Below are positions 1 to 5,497 of a DNA stretch of 5,497 nucleotides, piece after piece. This DNA is from Leucobacter_A sp035514995 (GTDB lineage: Bacteria; Actinomycetota; Actinomycetes; Actinomycetales; Microbacteriaceae), in assembly GCA_035514995.1 (NCBI GenBank), contig DATJCC010000113.1, forward strand, positions 1 through 5,497, given 5' to 3'. Numbering within the stretch: position 1 is the stretch's first letter; each line of letters starts with the position of its first letter. The notes under the pieces were generated by a model. That model worked only from the letters and a program-made list of their open reading frames with translations, made no database searches and was not told the origin of the DNA. Made by a program: the position numbers and the translations under genes.

Positions 1-1491
1 TTAACAGAAATTAGAGACATCTCATTTAAACGCGCAATCTTGCACTGTGATGCTGAGCTTGTTGAGAGCATCAGACGCACCCGCCCAGACATTAACCGTG
101 ATGTGCGGTCTGCCGGAATAGGCGTAGTCGTTGTCACAGAAACAGCCGACCAGGAACAGGCCGTTTCTCAAATCGTTAAGTCAGCATTTATGGTGACCGC
201 TGGCAATCCACGACAGACAAGAGCCGTCATGCACACGGGAAGAAGTAAAGAGAAGAAAAAGTTTATAAAAAAACTCATCGACGCTTCTTCGCACCTCACA
301 GCGGCCGATATTCGTAACGACCTCAGCGTCGACCCGCTGAGCGTACACGTGCCGCCTCTTGTTGGAAGACCTGATGAGATGCAATTACGAGCACTCACTG
401 AGCTTGCACCCGGCGAAAGCTGGGCACTCGTGCCACGACAGCTTAACGATAGTGGCGATTTATGGAGCCCGGGAATACGGGTTGGAGTTAAACCAGATGC
501 CTGGTTTTGGGAAGCGTCAAAGGGTGTACCGGTTATTGGCGTGACGGGAGCGAACACCTTATCTGAAGCAATAAAAATGCAAAACACCATCGGATCGGGC
601 GCTGTCACAACTTTACAATCAACTGCAGAGTCAGAAATTATCCATTGGCTTGCAGAAAGTCATGCCGCAAACCTGTGCGTCAATAAATCACCTACAGCGG
701 CGAAGATCGGCCGAATGCCAACGGGAGTTTGGAACGAACAGCAAGCCCTTGCGCAACCTCTTGCCGGAGGCCCTAATCGTCTCACAACCCTGGGTACTTG
801 GCGAATAAGAGAAGGCAGTCAAAGCGCAACCTTGCATCTGCGTGGCTTGGATGCTCGGGTGCGATCTCTCATAGAGGTGTCACAGGCATCATTGAGCTAC
901 GACAGCTTTGACAGGGTGCGAAGAGCCGCGCTCGCAGATGCTTTGGCTTGGAACACACAGTTTGCATTAGCTAAAGATATTGTGGGTTTGTCTACCGAAC
1001 TTAACACTTTGCGTTATGTGCCGCTTGCAGTGCACATTCGTGCTTCTGAAGACGCCGAACTGGAATCAGTCGTGAGGGTTATTGCCGCGGCTATGCTAAC
1101 GCGCGCCGACTTCACATTCTCAACTGGACGTCAGATGCCTCCAAAAATCGATTTTTTACTAGCGCAGTTTGGGTGTCGAGTGCTCCTCGAGTCTGATGAG
1201 ACCTGGGTTGAAAGAGCAGCTCAACTGGGGCCCTCTGTTTCAGGTAACGGCGAGTCTTATGTGCAGAGAATTCGTCTCATTGGCGGTGATGCGGTGCGGG
1301 TCAGCGAGTGGCTCAGCTCGCATAAAGATCTTTCAGTGTGGGGAGGAGCGGTCACAATTGCAGGAAGTGTCGAACTTTTCTCCTTCTTGCGAGAGCAAGC
1401 AATTTCCGTTTCAGTAACTCGTCACGGTTTTGCTGCGCCTTTACCAAACGTCGAAGCCTGGCTTAAGGAGCCTCCGATTTCACTTTTTTGA
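1..1491 (+). CDS. putA: PutA-type proline dehydrogenase/P5C dehydrogenase, C-terminal part (5'-truncated), with a degenerate ALDH domain
   Basis: The frame is open from base 1 to the TGA at 1489-1491 (496 codons). The TTG at 40 is therefore not the start; the protein begins outside the window. Numbering here starts at base 1. Residues about 1-260 align with the second half of a PutA ALDH domain, including the run from PLVG to PGESW to WSPGIRVGVKP and ending GGPN (256-259). Residues about 260-490 match the actinobacterial PutA C-terminal domain: TLGTWR, GLDARVR, FDRVRRAA, RLIGGDA and the terminal FLREQAIS motif. PutA oxidises proline via P5C to glutamate using FAD and NAD; the proline dehydrogenase half would lie upstream. 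The hallmark ALDH motifs are absent: there is no catalytic cysteine near residues 64-75, ExFGP reads SKGVP (173-177), and PFGGWKRSS reads PTGVWNEQQ (from 240). P5C dehydrogenase activity is doubtful. The family call is fairly firm and inactivation is inferred from remembered consensus. Confidence 0.75.
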   Translation, partial: LTEIRDISFKRAILHCDAELVESIRRTRPDINRDVRSAGIGVVVVTETADQEQAVSQIVKSAFMVTAGNPRQTRAVMHTGRSKEKKKFIKKLIDASSHLTAADIRNDLSVDPLSVHVPPLVGRPDEMQLRALTELAPGESWALVPRQLNDSGDLWSPGIRVGVKPDAWFWEASKGVPVIGVTGANTLSEAIKMQNTIGSGAVTTLQSTAESEIIHWLAESHAANLCVNKSPTAAKIGRMPTGVWNEQQALAQPLAGGPNRLTTLGTWRIREGSQSATLHLRGLDARVRSLIEVSQASLSYDSFDRVRRAALADALAWNTQFALAKDIVGLSTELNTLRYVPLAVHIRASEDAELESVVRVIAAAMLTRADFTFSTGRQMPPKIDFLLAQFGCRVLLESDETWVERAAQLGPSVSGNGESYVQRIRLIGGDAVRVSEWLSSHKDLSVWGGAVTIAGSVELFSFLREQAISVSVTRHGFAAPLPNVEAWLKEPPISLF

Positions 1492-1513
1492 ACATAGAGA
1501 GTATCCTTATTGA

Positions 1514-1547
1514 TTGGTTGTATATGCACAATTGTGTTCTCAACCAA
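1514..1547. repeat. Nested inverted repeats just upstream of tRNA-Tyr
   Basis: A perfect 7-base inverted repeat, TTGGTTG (1514-1520) and CAACCAA (1541-1547), encloses a perfect 10-base palindrome, CACAATTGTG (1527-1536). The structure sits between the putA-like stop codon and the tRNA 5' end at 1550. It could be a regulator site, a weak intrinsic terminator for the upstream gene (there is no downstream T-run), or a processing signal for the tRNA precursor. TATATG at 1521-1526 resembles a -10 box at a plausible distance for a tRNA promoter, but I see no good -35 partner. The repeat is directly visible; any function is inference. Confidence 0.45.
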
Positions 1548-1549
1548 AC

Positions 1550-1634
1550 GGCGAGTTACCCAAGCGGCCAAAGGGATCTGACTGTAAATCAGCTGTCATC
1601 GACTTCGCGTGTTCGAATCACGCACTCGCCACCA
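1550..1634 (+). tRNA. tRNA-Tyr (anticodon GTA)
   Basis: This is a complete class II tRNA. The acceptor stem GGCGAGT (1550-1556) pairs over 7 bases with ACTCGCC (1624-1630), followed by discriminator A and an encoded CCA (1632-1634). The D stem is CCC/GGG (1559-1561 with 1573-1575). The anticodon loop CTGTAAA (1582-1588) carries GTA at 1584-1586, which reads tyrosine codons. Its stem has one mismatch at the outermost pair (T1577/C1593). The long variable arm has a GTC/GAC stem (1595-1597 with 1601-1603), as expected for bacterial tRNA-Tyr. The T stem GCGTG/CACGC (1607-1611 with 1619-1623) holds the TTCGAAT loop. The exporter start codon is only 20 bases downstream with no terminator between, so co-transcription followed by processing is plausible. 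Confidence 0.97.
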
Positions 1635-1654
1635 ATGTAGATAGCATCGTTAGT

Positions 1655-3523
1655 ATGACAATGGGTGCTAGAGGTGGGCGCGGCGGAGGTTTGTCTTCCG
1701 CCGACGTTTCACGTCAAAAACAGCTAAATGAAGAAGCGCCAGAGATTGAAAACCTTGGATCTCGTGTTGCTGAAATTTTCAGTCCATATCGCAAACAACT
1801 AATTATTATTAGCGTGCTGGTGCTGATAACAGCATCTTTTGGTGTTATTCCACCACTGATCACACAAAAAGTCTTCGATGATGCGCTCTTCCCTGCAACG
1901 GGAGCCCCAAATATCGACCTGCTCATCTTGCTGGTTTCGTTAATGATAGCTGTTTTCCTGCTCTCGTCAGCTATTGGTATTGGGCAGACGCTGATGACAG
2001 CTAGAGTCGGAAACAAAGTTATGGGAGATCTGCGAGTAAAGCTTTTCTCCCACCTCCAAACAATGGAACTAGGTTTCTTCACTCGCACTAAAACGGGTGT
2101 AATTCAATCAAGACTGCAAAACGACGTGGGTGGGGTTTCAAACGTGCTCACAAACACCATTTCAAACGTTGTCGGAAATACTGTGACTGTGATCGCGGCG
2201 TTTGTGGCCATGCTCATTTTGAGCTGGGAATTAACACTAATTGCGCTGATCATATTACCCGTGCTCGTTGTCGCGCAGCGCAAAATCGGTCAGATTAGGG
2301 CCCGGATTGCCGGTAAAACCCAGGAGTCCCTTGCGGAACTGAGCGCTATCACCCAAGAAGCGCTCTCAATTTCGGGCGTGCTTTTAGCAAAAACATTTTC
2401 AAGACAGGCATCAGAGACCGCTCGTTACGCTAATGAAAACGACAATCAGATAGAGCTACAGGTGCGTTTGACGATGAGCGGGCAAGTGTTTTTTGCTCTC
2501 GTGCAGGTGTTTATGTCTGCTGTTCCGGCGATTGTTTATCTTGTTTCTGGGCTCATTATTGCCAACGCCACCGGTACTGGATTTGAAAGCGCGATAACAG
2601 CTGGCACAATTGTTGCTTTCACGACAGTTCAATCACGGCTGCTTTTTCCGATGATGGCGCTGATGAGAATCGCACTCGATCTCCAGACTTCTAAAGCATT
2701 ATTTGCGCGGATCTTCGAATACCTAGATTTAGTTCCACAAATTGTTGATGCGCCAACGGCAATAAACCCGGCACGCACAGGTGAGATGGCTGGCCGAATA
2801 GAGTTTAAAAACGTTGTTTTCAAATATGCTGATGCCCAGCCCGAAGAACACCCTACTATTTCAGGAGTTTCCTTTGTGGTAAAACCGGGAGAGTTCGTTG
2901 CTTTTGTGGGTGCTTCAGGTTCAGGAAAAACAACAATTGGGTCATTGATCCCTAGACTCTATGACGTTACATCGGGAAGCATTTTGTTCAGCGGCACAGA
3001 TGTGCGTGAGCTCAAACATGAAGGGTTAATGTCACAAATAGGAATGGTAACGCAAGAATCGTATCTGTTTCACGCGACGATAGCAGAGAACTTAAGATAT
3101 GGCAGAGAAGATGCAAGTGACGAAGAGCTCGAGCAGGCTGCCAAGATGGCAAACATTCATGACACAATAGTCTCATTCGCTGATGGCTACGACACTGTTG
3201 TGGGCGAGCGCGGGCACAGACTTTCGGGTGGCGAAAAACAGCGGATAGCTATCGCCCGGGTGCTCCTTAAAAACCCGCCTGTGCTCATACTTGATGAAGC
3301 GACAAGCTCGCTTGACACTGTCAGTGAGCGGATTGTGCAGAACGCTTTAGACGGAGCTCGCGCCGGAAGAACCACTGTAGCAATTGCGCACAGGCTTTCG
3401 ACCATCATTGACGCTGACAAGATTTATGTAGTCAGTAGTGGGAGAATCGTCGAGCAAGGCAACCATTCACAGCTCTTAGAGATGAATGGCGAGTACGCCA
3501 AACTTTATGCTGAACAAACCTAA
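1655..3523 (+). CDS. ABC exporter half-transporter (fused membrane and ATP-binding domains)
   Basis: This 622-residue protein has the MsbA/LmrA-like order: a short glycine-rich N-terminus, a six-helix membrane domain (about residues 43-340), then a nucleotide-binding domain. All ATPase motifs are intact: Walker A GASGSGKTT (419-427), Q-loop Gln467, signature LSGGE (523-527), Walker B VLILDE (543-548), D-loop SSLD (551-554) and H-loop His579. Length is normal for a half-transporter that dimerises in the inner membrane to export a lipid, peptide or drug; the substrate is not readable. The frame is open upstream to a TTG at 1514, but that would translate through tRNA-Tyr, so a start after the tRNA is required. 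I chose ATG 1655; ATG 1661 is in frame and equally possible. Neither has a clear Shine-Dalgarno sequence, so the start is the weakest part. Homologous actinobacterial exporters share GNKVMGDLR and FFTRTKTGVIQSRLQND. Confidence 0.92.
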   Translation: MTMGARGGRGGGLSSADVSRQKQLNEEAPEIENLGSRVAEIFSPYRKQLIIISVLVLITASFGVIPPLITQKVFDDALFPATGAPNIDLLILLVSLMIAVFLLSSAIGIGQTLMTARVGNKVMGDLRVKLFSHLQTMELGFFTRTKTGVIQSRLQNDVGGVSNVLTNTISNVVGNTVTVIAAFVAMLILSWELTLIALIILPVLVVAQRKIGQIRARIAGKTQESLAELSAITQEALSISGVLLAKTFSRQASETARYANENDNQIELQVRLTMSGQVFFALVQVFMSAVPAIVYLVSGLIIANATGTGFESAITAGTIVAFTTVQSRLLFPMMALMRIALDLQTSKALFARIFEYLDLVPQIVDAPTAINPARTGEMAGRIEFKNVVFKYADAQPEEHPTISGVSFVVKPGEFVAFVGASGSGKTTIGSLIPRLYDVTSGSILFSGTDVRELKHEGLMSQIGMVTQESYLFHATIAENLRYGREDASDEELEQAAKMANIHDTIVSFADGYDTVVGERGHRLSGGEKQRIAIARVLLKNPPVLILDEATSSLDTVSERIVQNALDGARAGRTTVAIAHRLSTIIDADKIYVVSSGRIVEQGNHSQLLEMNGEYAKLYAEQT

Positions 3524-3604
3524 CGAGGCTTGTTTTCAAAAGCGGCGTGAGTGGTTTTAGATAATTGGAATTAAAGCTCTTATTTGATGTGTTCAAAAAG
3601 GTGT

Positions 3605-3663
3605 TGCCTAATCGTTATTTAACCCTAAATTAAAAACAGTTTGGGTGGGTTCTAAATAAGGCA
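3605..3663. repeat. Bulged inverted repeat downstream of the exporter
   Basis: TTATTTAACCC (3615-3625) pairs with GGGTT (3647-3651) plus AAATAA (3654-3659), giving 11 pairs with a two-base CT bulge. An outer helix TGCCT (3605-3609) with AGGCA (3659-3663) can extend it, competing for one base and leaving an asymmetric internal loop. It may terminate exporter transcription or fold in the ehu leader. No T-run follows on the + strand. On the - strand the hairpin is followed within a few bases by TTTTT, but no - strand gene needs a terminator here. Confidence 0.4.
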
Positions 3664-3792
3664 GTTCGCCGCTGTTTCAAGGGTTTTATCGTGTTGTGTA
3701 GGTGATGCTCCTGTGGTTTGTCTGCACCCCTGTTTCAGTCGTAAATGTGCACTCATGAGGTTGTGGTCTCTTGCAAAGTGTGTGTAGCGTGG

Positions 3793-3818
3793 GTCAAGTC
3801 AATCGCTGACACGGGTCA
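3793..3818. promoter_or_regulatory. Candidate operator: clustered GTCA/TGAC half-sites upstream of ehuB
   Basis: Four copies of a four-base half-site occur within 26 bases: GTCA at 3793-3796, GTCA at 3798-3801, TGAC at 3807-3810 and GTCA at 3815-3818. They form two overlapping palindromes, GTCA-N5-TGAC (3798-3810) and TGAC-N4-GTCA (3807-3818). GGGTCA recurs at 3791 and 3813, 22 bases apart, which is about two helical turns. The cluster lies 44-70 bases upstream of the ehuB start, a typical place for a repressor or activator. The bound protein is unknown. GntR-family regulators are often linked to ectoine-use genes, but none is visible here. Confidence 0.35.
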
Positions 3819-3846
3819 CGAAATTCGAGGCCTTTTGAAACGAAAC

Positions 3847-3853
3847 GAGAAAG
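3847..3853 (+). promoter_or_regulatory. Ribosome binding site of ehuB
   Basis: The purine-rich GAGAAAG ends 9 bases before the ATG at 3863. It is an imperfect Shine-Dalgarno match, but it is the best in the area and agrees with the start required by the complete lipoprotein signal peptide. Confidence 0.5.
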
Positions 3854-3862
3854 ACAAAATAA

Positions 3863-4795
3863 ATGAATACGCGACACAAAGTCTCCCGTATTGGGATTGC
3901 TCTCGCTGGTGTTCTAGCACTTGGACTCACAGCATGCGCATCGGACGGCGCTTCAGATACCACAGTTGATGTCAACGGAGGAGAATCCGCGGCACCGGCT
4001 GAGGGCGGCACTCTCGAACGCCTTCAAGAAGAAGGCAAAGTTGTTCTCGCGGTTGCAGATGAGCGCCCCTATTCCTGGGTAGAGGGTGGAGAACCCATGG
4101 GTGCAACTGTTGCCATGCATAAAGAAATTTTTGCCGGTCTCGGCATCGATGAGATTGAGGTTGTAGAAGTCGACTGGAACTCACTCATACCAGGTCTAAA
4201 CGCTGGCCGTTTTGACGCGGTTAGTGCTGGTATGTCGATTCTGCCGGACAGATGTGAACAGGCAGCATTCAGCGACCCAGAAATCATGTATACGACTACG
4301 CTTATGGTTGCAGAGGGTAACCCCAAGGGTGTGCAGAATCTAGACGATGTAGCTGCTTCTGACGGCGACGTTAAACTCGCGACACTATCAGGTGGCATTG
4401 AAGAAGGCTACGCAGACGCTCTTGGAATCACTGACACAATCAAGGTTGACAACGCTCAGGCTGGTATGGAGGTTGTACAGAGTGGTCGCGCAGACGCTTT
4501 TGCGATGACAGCGATCTCACTCAACTGGATGGTTGAAAACGCTTCTAACCCCGGTGTTGAGACAACTGAAGCATTTGTGCAGGAACTCGATGGAGTTGCT
4601 CAAATCGGTGCAGGTTCAACCGTTTTCCGTCAGGACGACACAGATCTTCTCGAAGCATATAACGCTGAGCTTGCAAAGATTACTGCAGACTCAGACACCT
4701 ACCTCTCTTTTGTTGGAGAGTATGGCTTTACCGCTGAAAACCTACCACCGGCTGATCTGACAACAGAGCAGCTGTGTGCCGGAGATCTCGGGTAG
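3863..4795 (+). CDS. ehuB: Ectoine/hydroxyectoine-type ABC transporter substrate-binding lipoprotein EhuB
   Basis: This 310-residue protein is an extracytoplasmic solute receptor that would deliver ectoines to the EhuC/EhuD permease. The N-terminus has a basic start (RHK), a hydrophobic core at 10-22 and the lipobox LTAC with Cys25 as the lipidation site, which fixes the start at ATG 3863. After an acidic, small-residue linker, the family 3 solute-binding fold runs from about GTLERLQ (49-55) to 290. EhuB-like landmarks are SLIPGL (107-112), AGRFDAVSAGM (114-124), RCEQAAFSDP (130-139), GNPKG (152-156) and SGRADAFAMT (207-216). Two cysteines other than the lipobox Cys, Cys131 and Cys305, might form a disulfide. 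The permease gene follows 18 bases after the stop. The related polar amino-acid receptors are the main alternative; RCEQ and GNPKG favour EhuB. Substrate specificity is inferred by family resemblance only. Confidence 0.85.
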   Translation: MNTRHKVSRIGIALAGVLALGLTACASDGASDTTVDVNGGESAAPAEGGTLERLQEEGKVVLAVADERPYSWVEGGEPMGATVAMHKEIFAGLGIDEIEVVEVDWNSLIPGLNAGRFDAVSAGMSILPDRCEQAAFSDPEIMYTTTLMVAEGNPKGVQNLDDVAASDGDVKLATLSGGIEEGYADALGITDTIKVDNAQAGMEVVQSGRADAFAMTAISLNWMVENASNPGVETTEAFVQELDGVAQIGAGSTVFRQDDTDLLEAYNAELAKITADSDTYLSFVGEYGFTAENLPPADLTTEQLCAGDLG

Positions 4796-4813
4796 TCTAG
4801 GTCGGATCACACC

Positions 4814-5497
4814 GTGATCGAAAATTTCGACGCGCTAGTAAGGGCGCTGCCGCACATCGGCCAGGGAGTGTTAATCACTCTAGTGCTGACGGTCGGCGGC
4901 GCCCTGCTGTCTTTCATCCTCGCATTCGGACTCGGTTTAATGGCGATGTCAAAGCAAGTCGTTGTCCGGGGTGCTGGTCGAGTCTTTATCGAGTTTTTCC
5001 GAGGAACTTCTCTAGTTGCACAGCTCTTCTTCCTGTTTTTTGTGCTCCCTATCTTTGGCGTCGAACTCCCCGCCATTGTCGTTGGGATCCTCGGTCTCGG
5101 TTTGAACTACGGAGCTTACGGTGCCGAAGTGGTGCGAGGCTCGATTATTTCTGTGTCAGAGGGGCAGTGGGAGGCAGCGACAGCATTAAGCTTCACTCGC
5201 ACTCAACGAATGTGGCGCATAATTGTTCCGCAGGCTTGGGCGTTGATGATCCCTTCGTTAAATAACCTACTGATTCAGCTGCTAAAAGGCACGGCAATCG
5301 TTGGTTTTATTACGATGGTGGATCTCACCGTCACCATCAACAAACTTCGAGTTGATACCGATGTGTTCTTTGCATACACAATAGGTTTGGTCATATATTT
5401 TGTTATTGCCTACATTCTGACACTGGTTATGAATGCTCTTGAAGTGCGAGCTAAACATAAACTCGGGCAGGGCCAATCCCTTCGTGAGTCGCTGAGC
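4814..5497 (+). CDS. ehuC: Ectoine/hydroxyectoine-type ABC transporter permease EhuC (3' end cut by window)
   Basis: The frame starts at GTG 4814 and is open for 228 codons to the window edge without a stop. It encodes a membrane permease of the polar amino-acid/ectoine class, which pairs with a second permease (EhuD) and an ATPase (EhuA). Visible features are an N-terminal hydrophobic segment (about 18-44), FFRGTSLVAQLFFLFF (61-76), YGAYGAEVVRG (99-109), the cytoplasmic ATPase-contact EAA loop running from E120 to P139 and on to SLNNLLIQLLKGTAIVGF, and a last hydrophobic segment (about 186-206). The usual EAA-loop glycine is Ser126; EhuC-like proteins tolerate a non-glycine here, so activity is not excluded. 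The polar tail at 208-228 suggests the gene is nearly complete. The start is 18 bases after the ehuB stop, in the same frame, with only a weak GGA ribosome site at 4804-4806, suggesting translational coupling. Confidence 0.88.
   Translation, partial: MIENFDALVRALPHIGQGVLITLVLTVGGALLSFILAFGLGLMAMSKQVVVRGAGRVFIEFFRGTSLVAQLFFLFFVLPIFGVELPAIVVGILGLGLNYGAYGAEVVRGSIISVSEGQWEAATALSFTRTQRMWRIIVPQAWALMIPSLNNLLIQLLKGTAIVGFITMVDLTVTINKLRVDTDVFFAYTIGLVIYFVIAYILTLVMNALEVRAKHKLGQGQSLRESLS

Larger units (their letters stand above)
3524..3862. other. 339-base intergenic region between the exporter and ehuB
   Basis: No convincing gene is visible on either strand; short frames here lack ribosome sites and recognisable content. 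It contains a bulged inverted repeat (3605-3663), two copies of CTGTTTCA (3672-3679 and 3730-3737), a cluster of GTCA/TGAC half-sites (3793-3818) and a purine-rich ribosome site (3847-3853). The promoter of the ehu operon must lie here, but I cannot identify a confident -35/-10 pair. GATAAT at 3560-3565 resembles a -10 box but lacks a properly spaced -35. Confidence 0.7.

Noticed and set aside
181..260. A frameshift hiding the ALDH cysteine motif in another reading frame
   Set aside because: The other two + frames give either a stop (TGA at 194-196) or a peptide without GQKCS-like content, and the used frame aligns without gaps on both sides.
1461..1495. Intrinsic terminator at the T-run (1484-1489) ending the putA-like gene
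   Set aside because: The only symmetry before it (GGAG/CTCC) leaves a one-base loop and cannot form a hairpin; the Ts belong to the last codons and stop.
1550..1640. tRNA-Tyr as an integration site of a mobile element
   Set aside because: I see no second copy of the tRNA 3' end, no integrase and no break in the character of the flanking genes.
1514..1654. Extension of the exporter gene upstream to the TTG at 1514
   Set aside because: These 47 codons translate straight through a complete tRNA-Tyr and encode nothing family-like; the exporter N-terminus fits a start after the tRNA.
3745..3969. 74-codon + strand frame upstream of and overlapping ehuB
   Set aside because: It runs out of frame across the ehuB signal peptide, has no ribosome site and no recognisable content.
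3799..4398. Minus-strand frames opposite ehuB
   Set aside because: They mirror the codon structure of the clear + strand lipoprotein gene and show no domain or start signal of their own.
3863..4795. Receptor for a polar amino acid such as glutamine or histidine instead of ectoine
   Set aside because: Not excluded, but the RCEQ..FSDP and GNPKG landmarks and the adjacent EhuC-like permease fit EhuB better.

Overview
The window most likely comes from a streamlined, moderate-GC actinobacterium. I judge base composition by eye at about half GC. A Microbacteriaceae-type aquatic lineage fits best, because the PutA-like and ABC exporter proteins resemble actinobacterial family members recalled from memory. 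The lineage is an inference, with no database search behind it. All confident genes lie on the + strand.

Layout. Bases 1-1491 hold the 3' end of a PutA-type proline-catabolism protein, comprising the aldehyde dehydrogenase (ALDH) part plus the PutA C-terminal domain. Bases 1514-1547 hold nested inverted repeats. Bases 1550-1634 are a complete tRNA-Tyr(GUA) with encoded CCA. The tRNA is followed after 20 bases by a full-length ABC exporter half-transporter (1655-3523). A 339-base intergenic region (3524-3862) contains a bulged inverted repeat and, nearer the next gene, a cluster of GTCA/TGAC half-sites. From 3863 an ectoine/hydroxyectoine-type uptake operon begins: lipoprotein substrate-binding protein EhuB (3863-4795) and permease EhuC (4814 to the window end). 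EhuC is cut by the window edge; ehuD and ehuA would be expected beyond it but are not seen.

How the genes fit together. EhuB would capture a compatible solute outside the membrane and hand it to a permease containing EhuC, for osmoprotection or as a carbon and nitrogen source. PutA normally oxidises proline to glutamate, so both flanks of the window touch solute and amino-acid metabolism, though they are separate transcription units. The exporter's substrate cannot be read from sequence.

The most notable observation is that the ALDH part of the PutA-like protein keeps its scaffold and an open frame but appears to have lost the general-base motif, the catalytic cysteine, the NAD-contacting ExFGP motif and the PFGGxxxS motif together. 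It looks like a pseudo-dehydrogenase rather than a working P5C dehydrogenase. No complete, clearly new system is visible.
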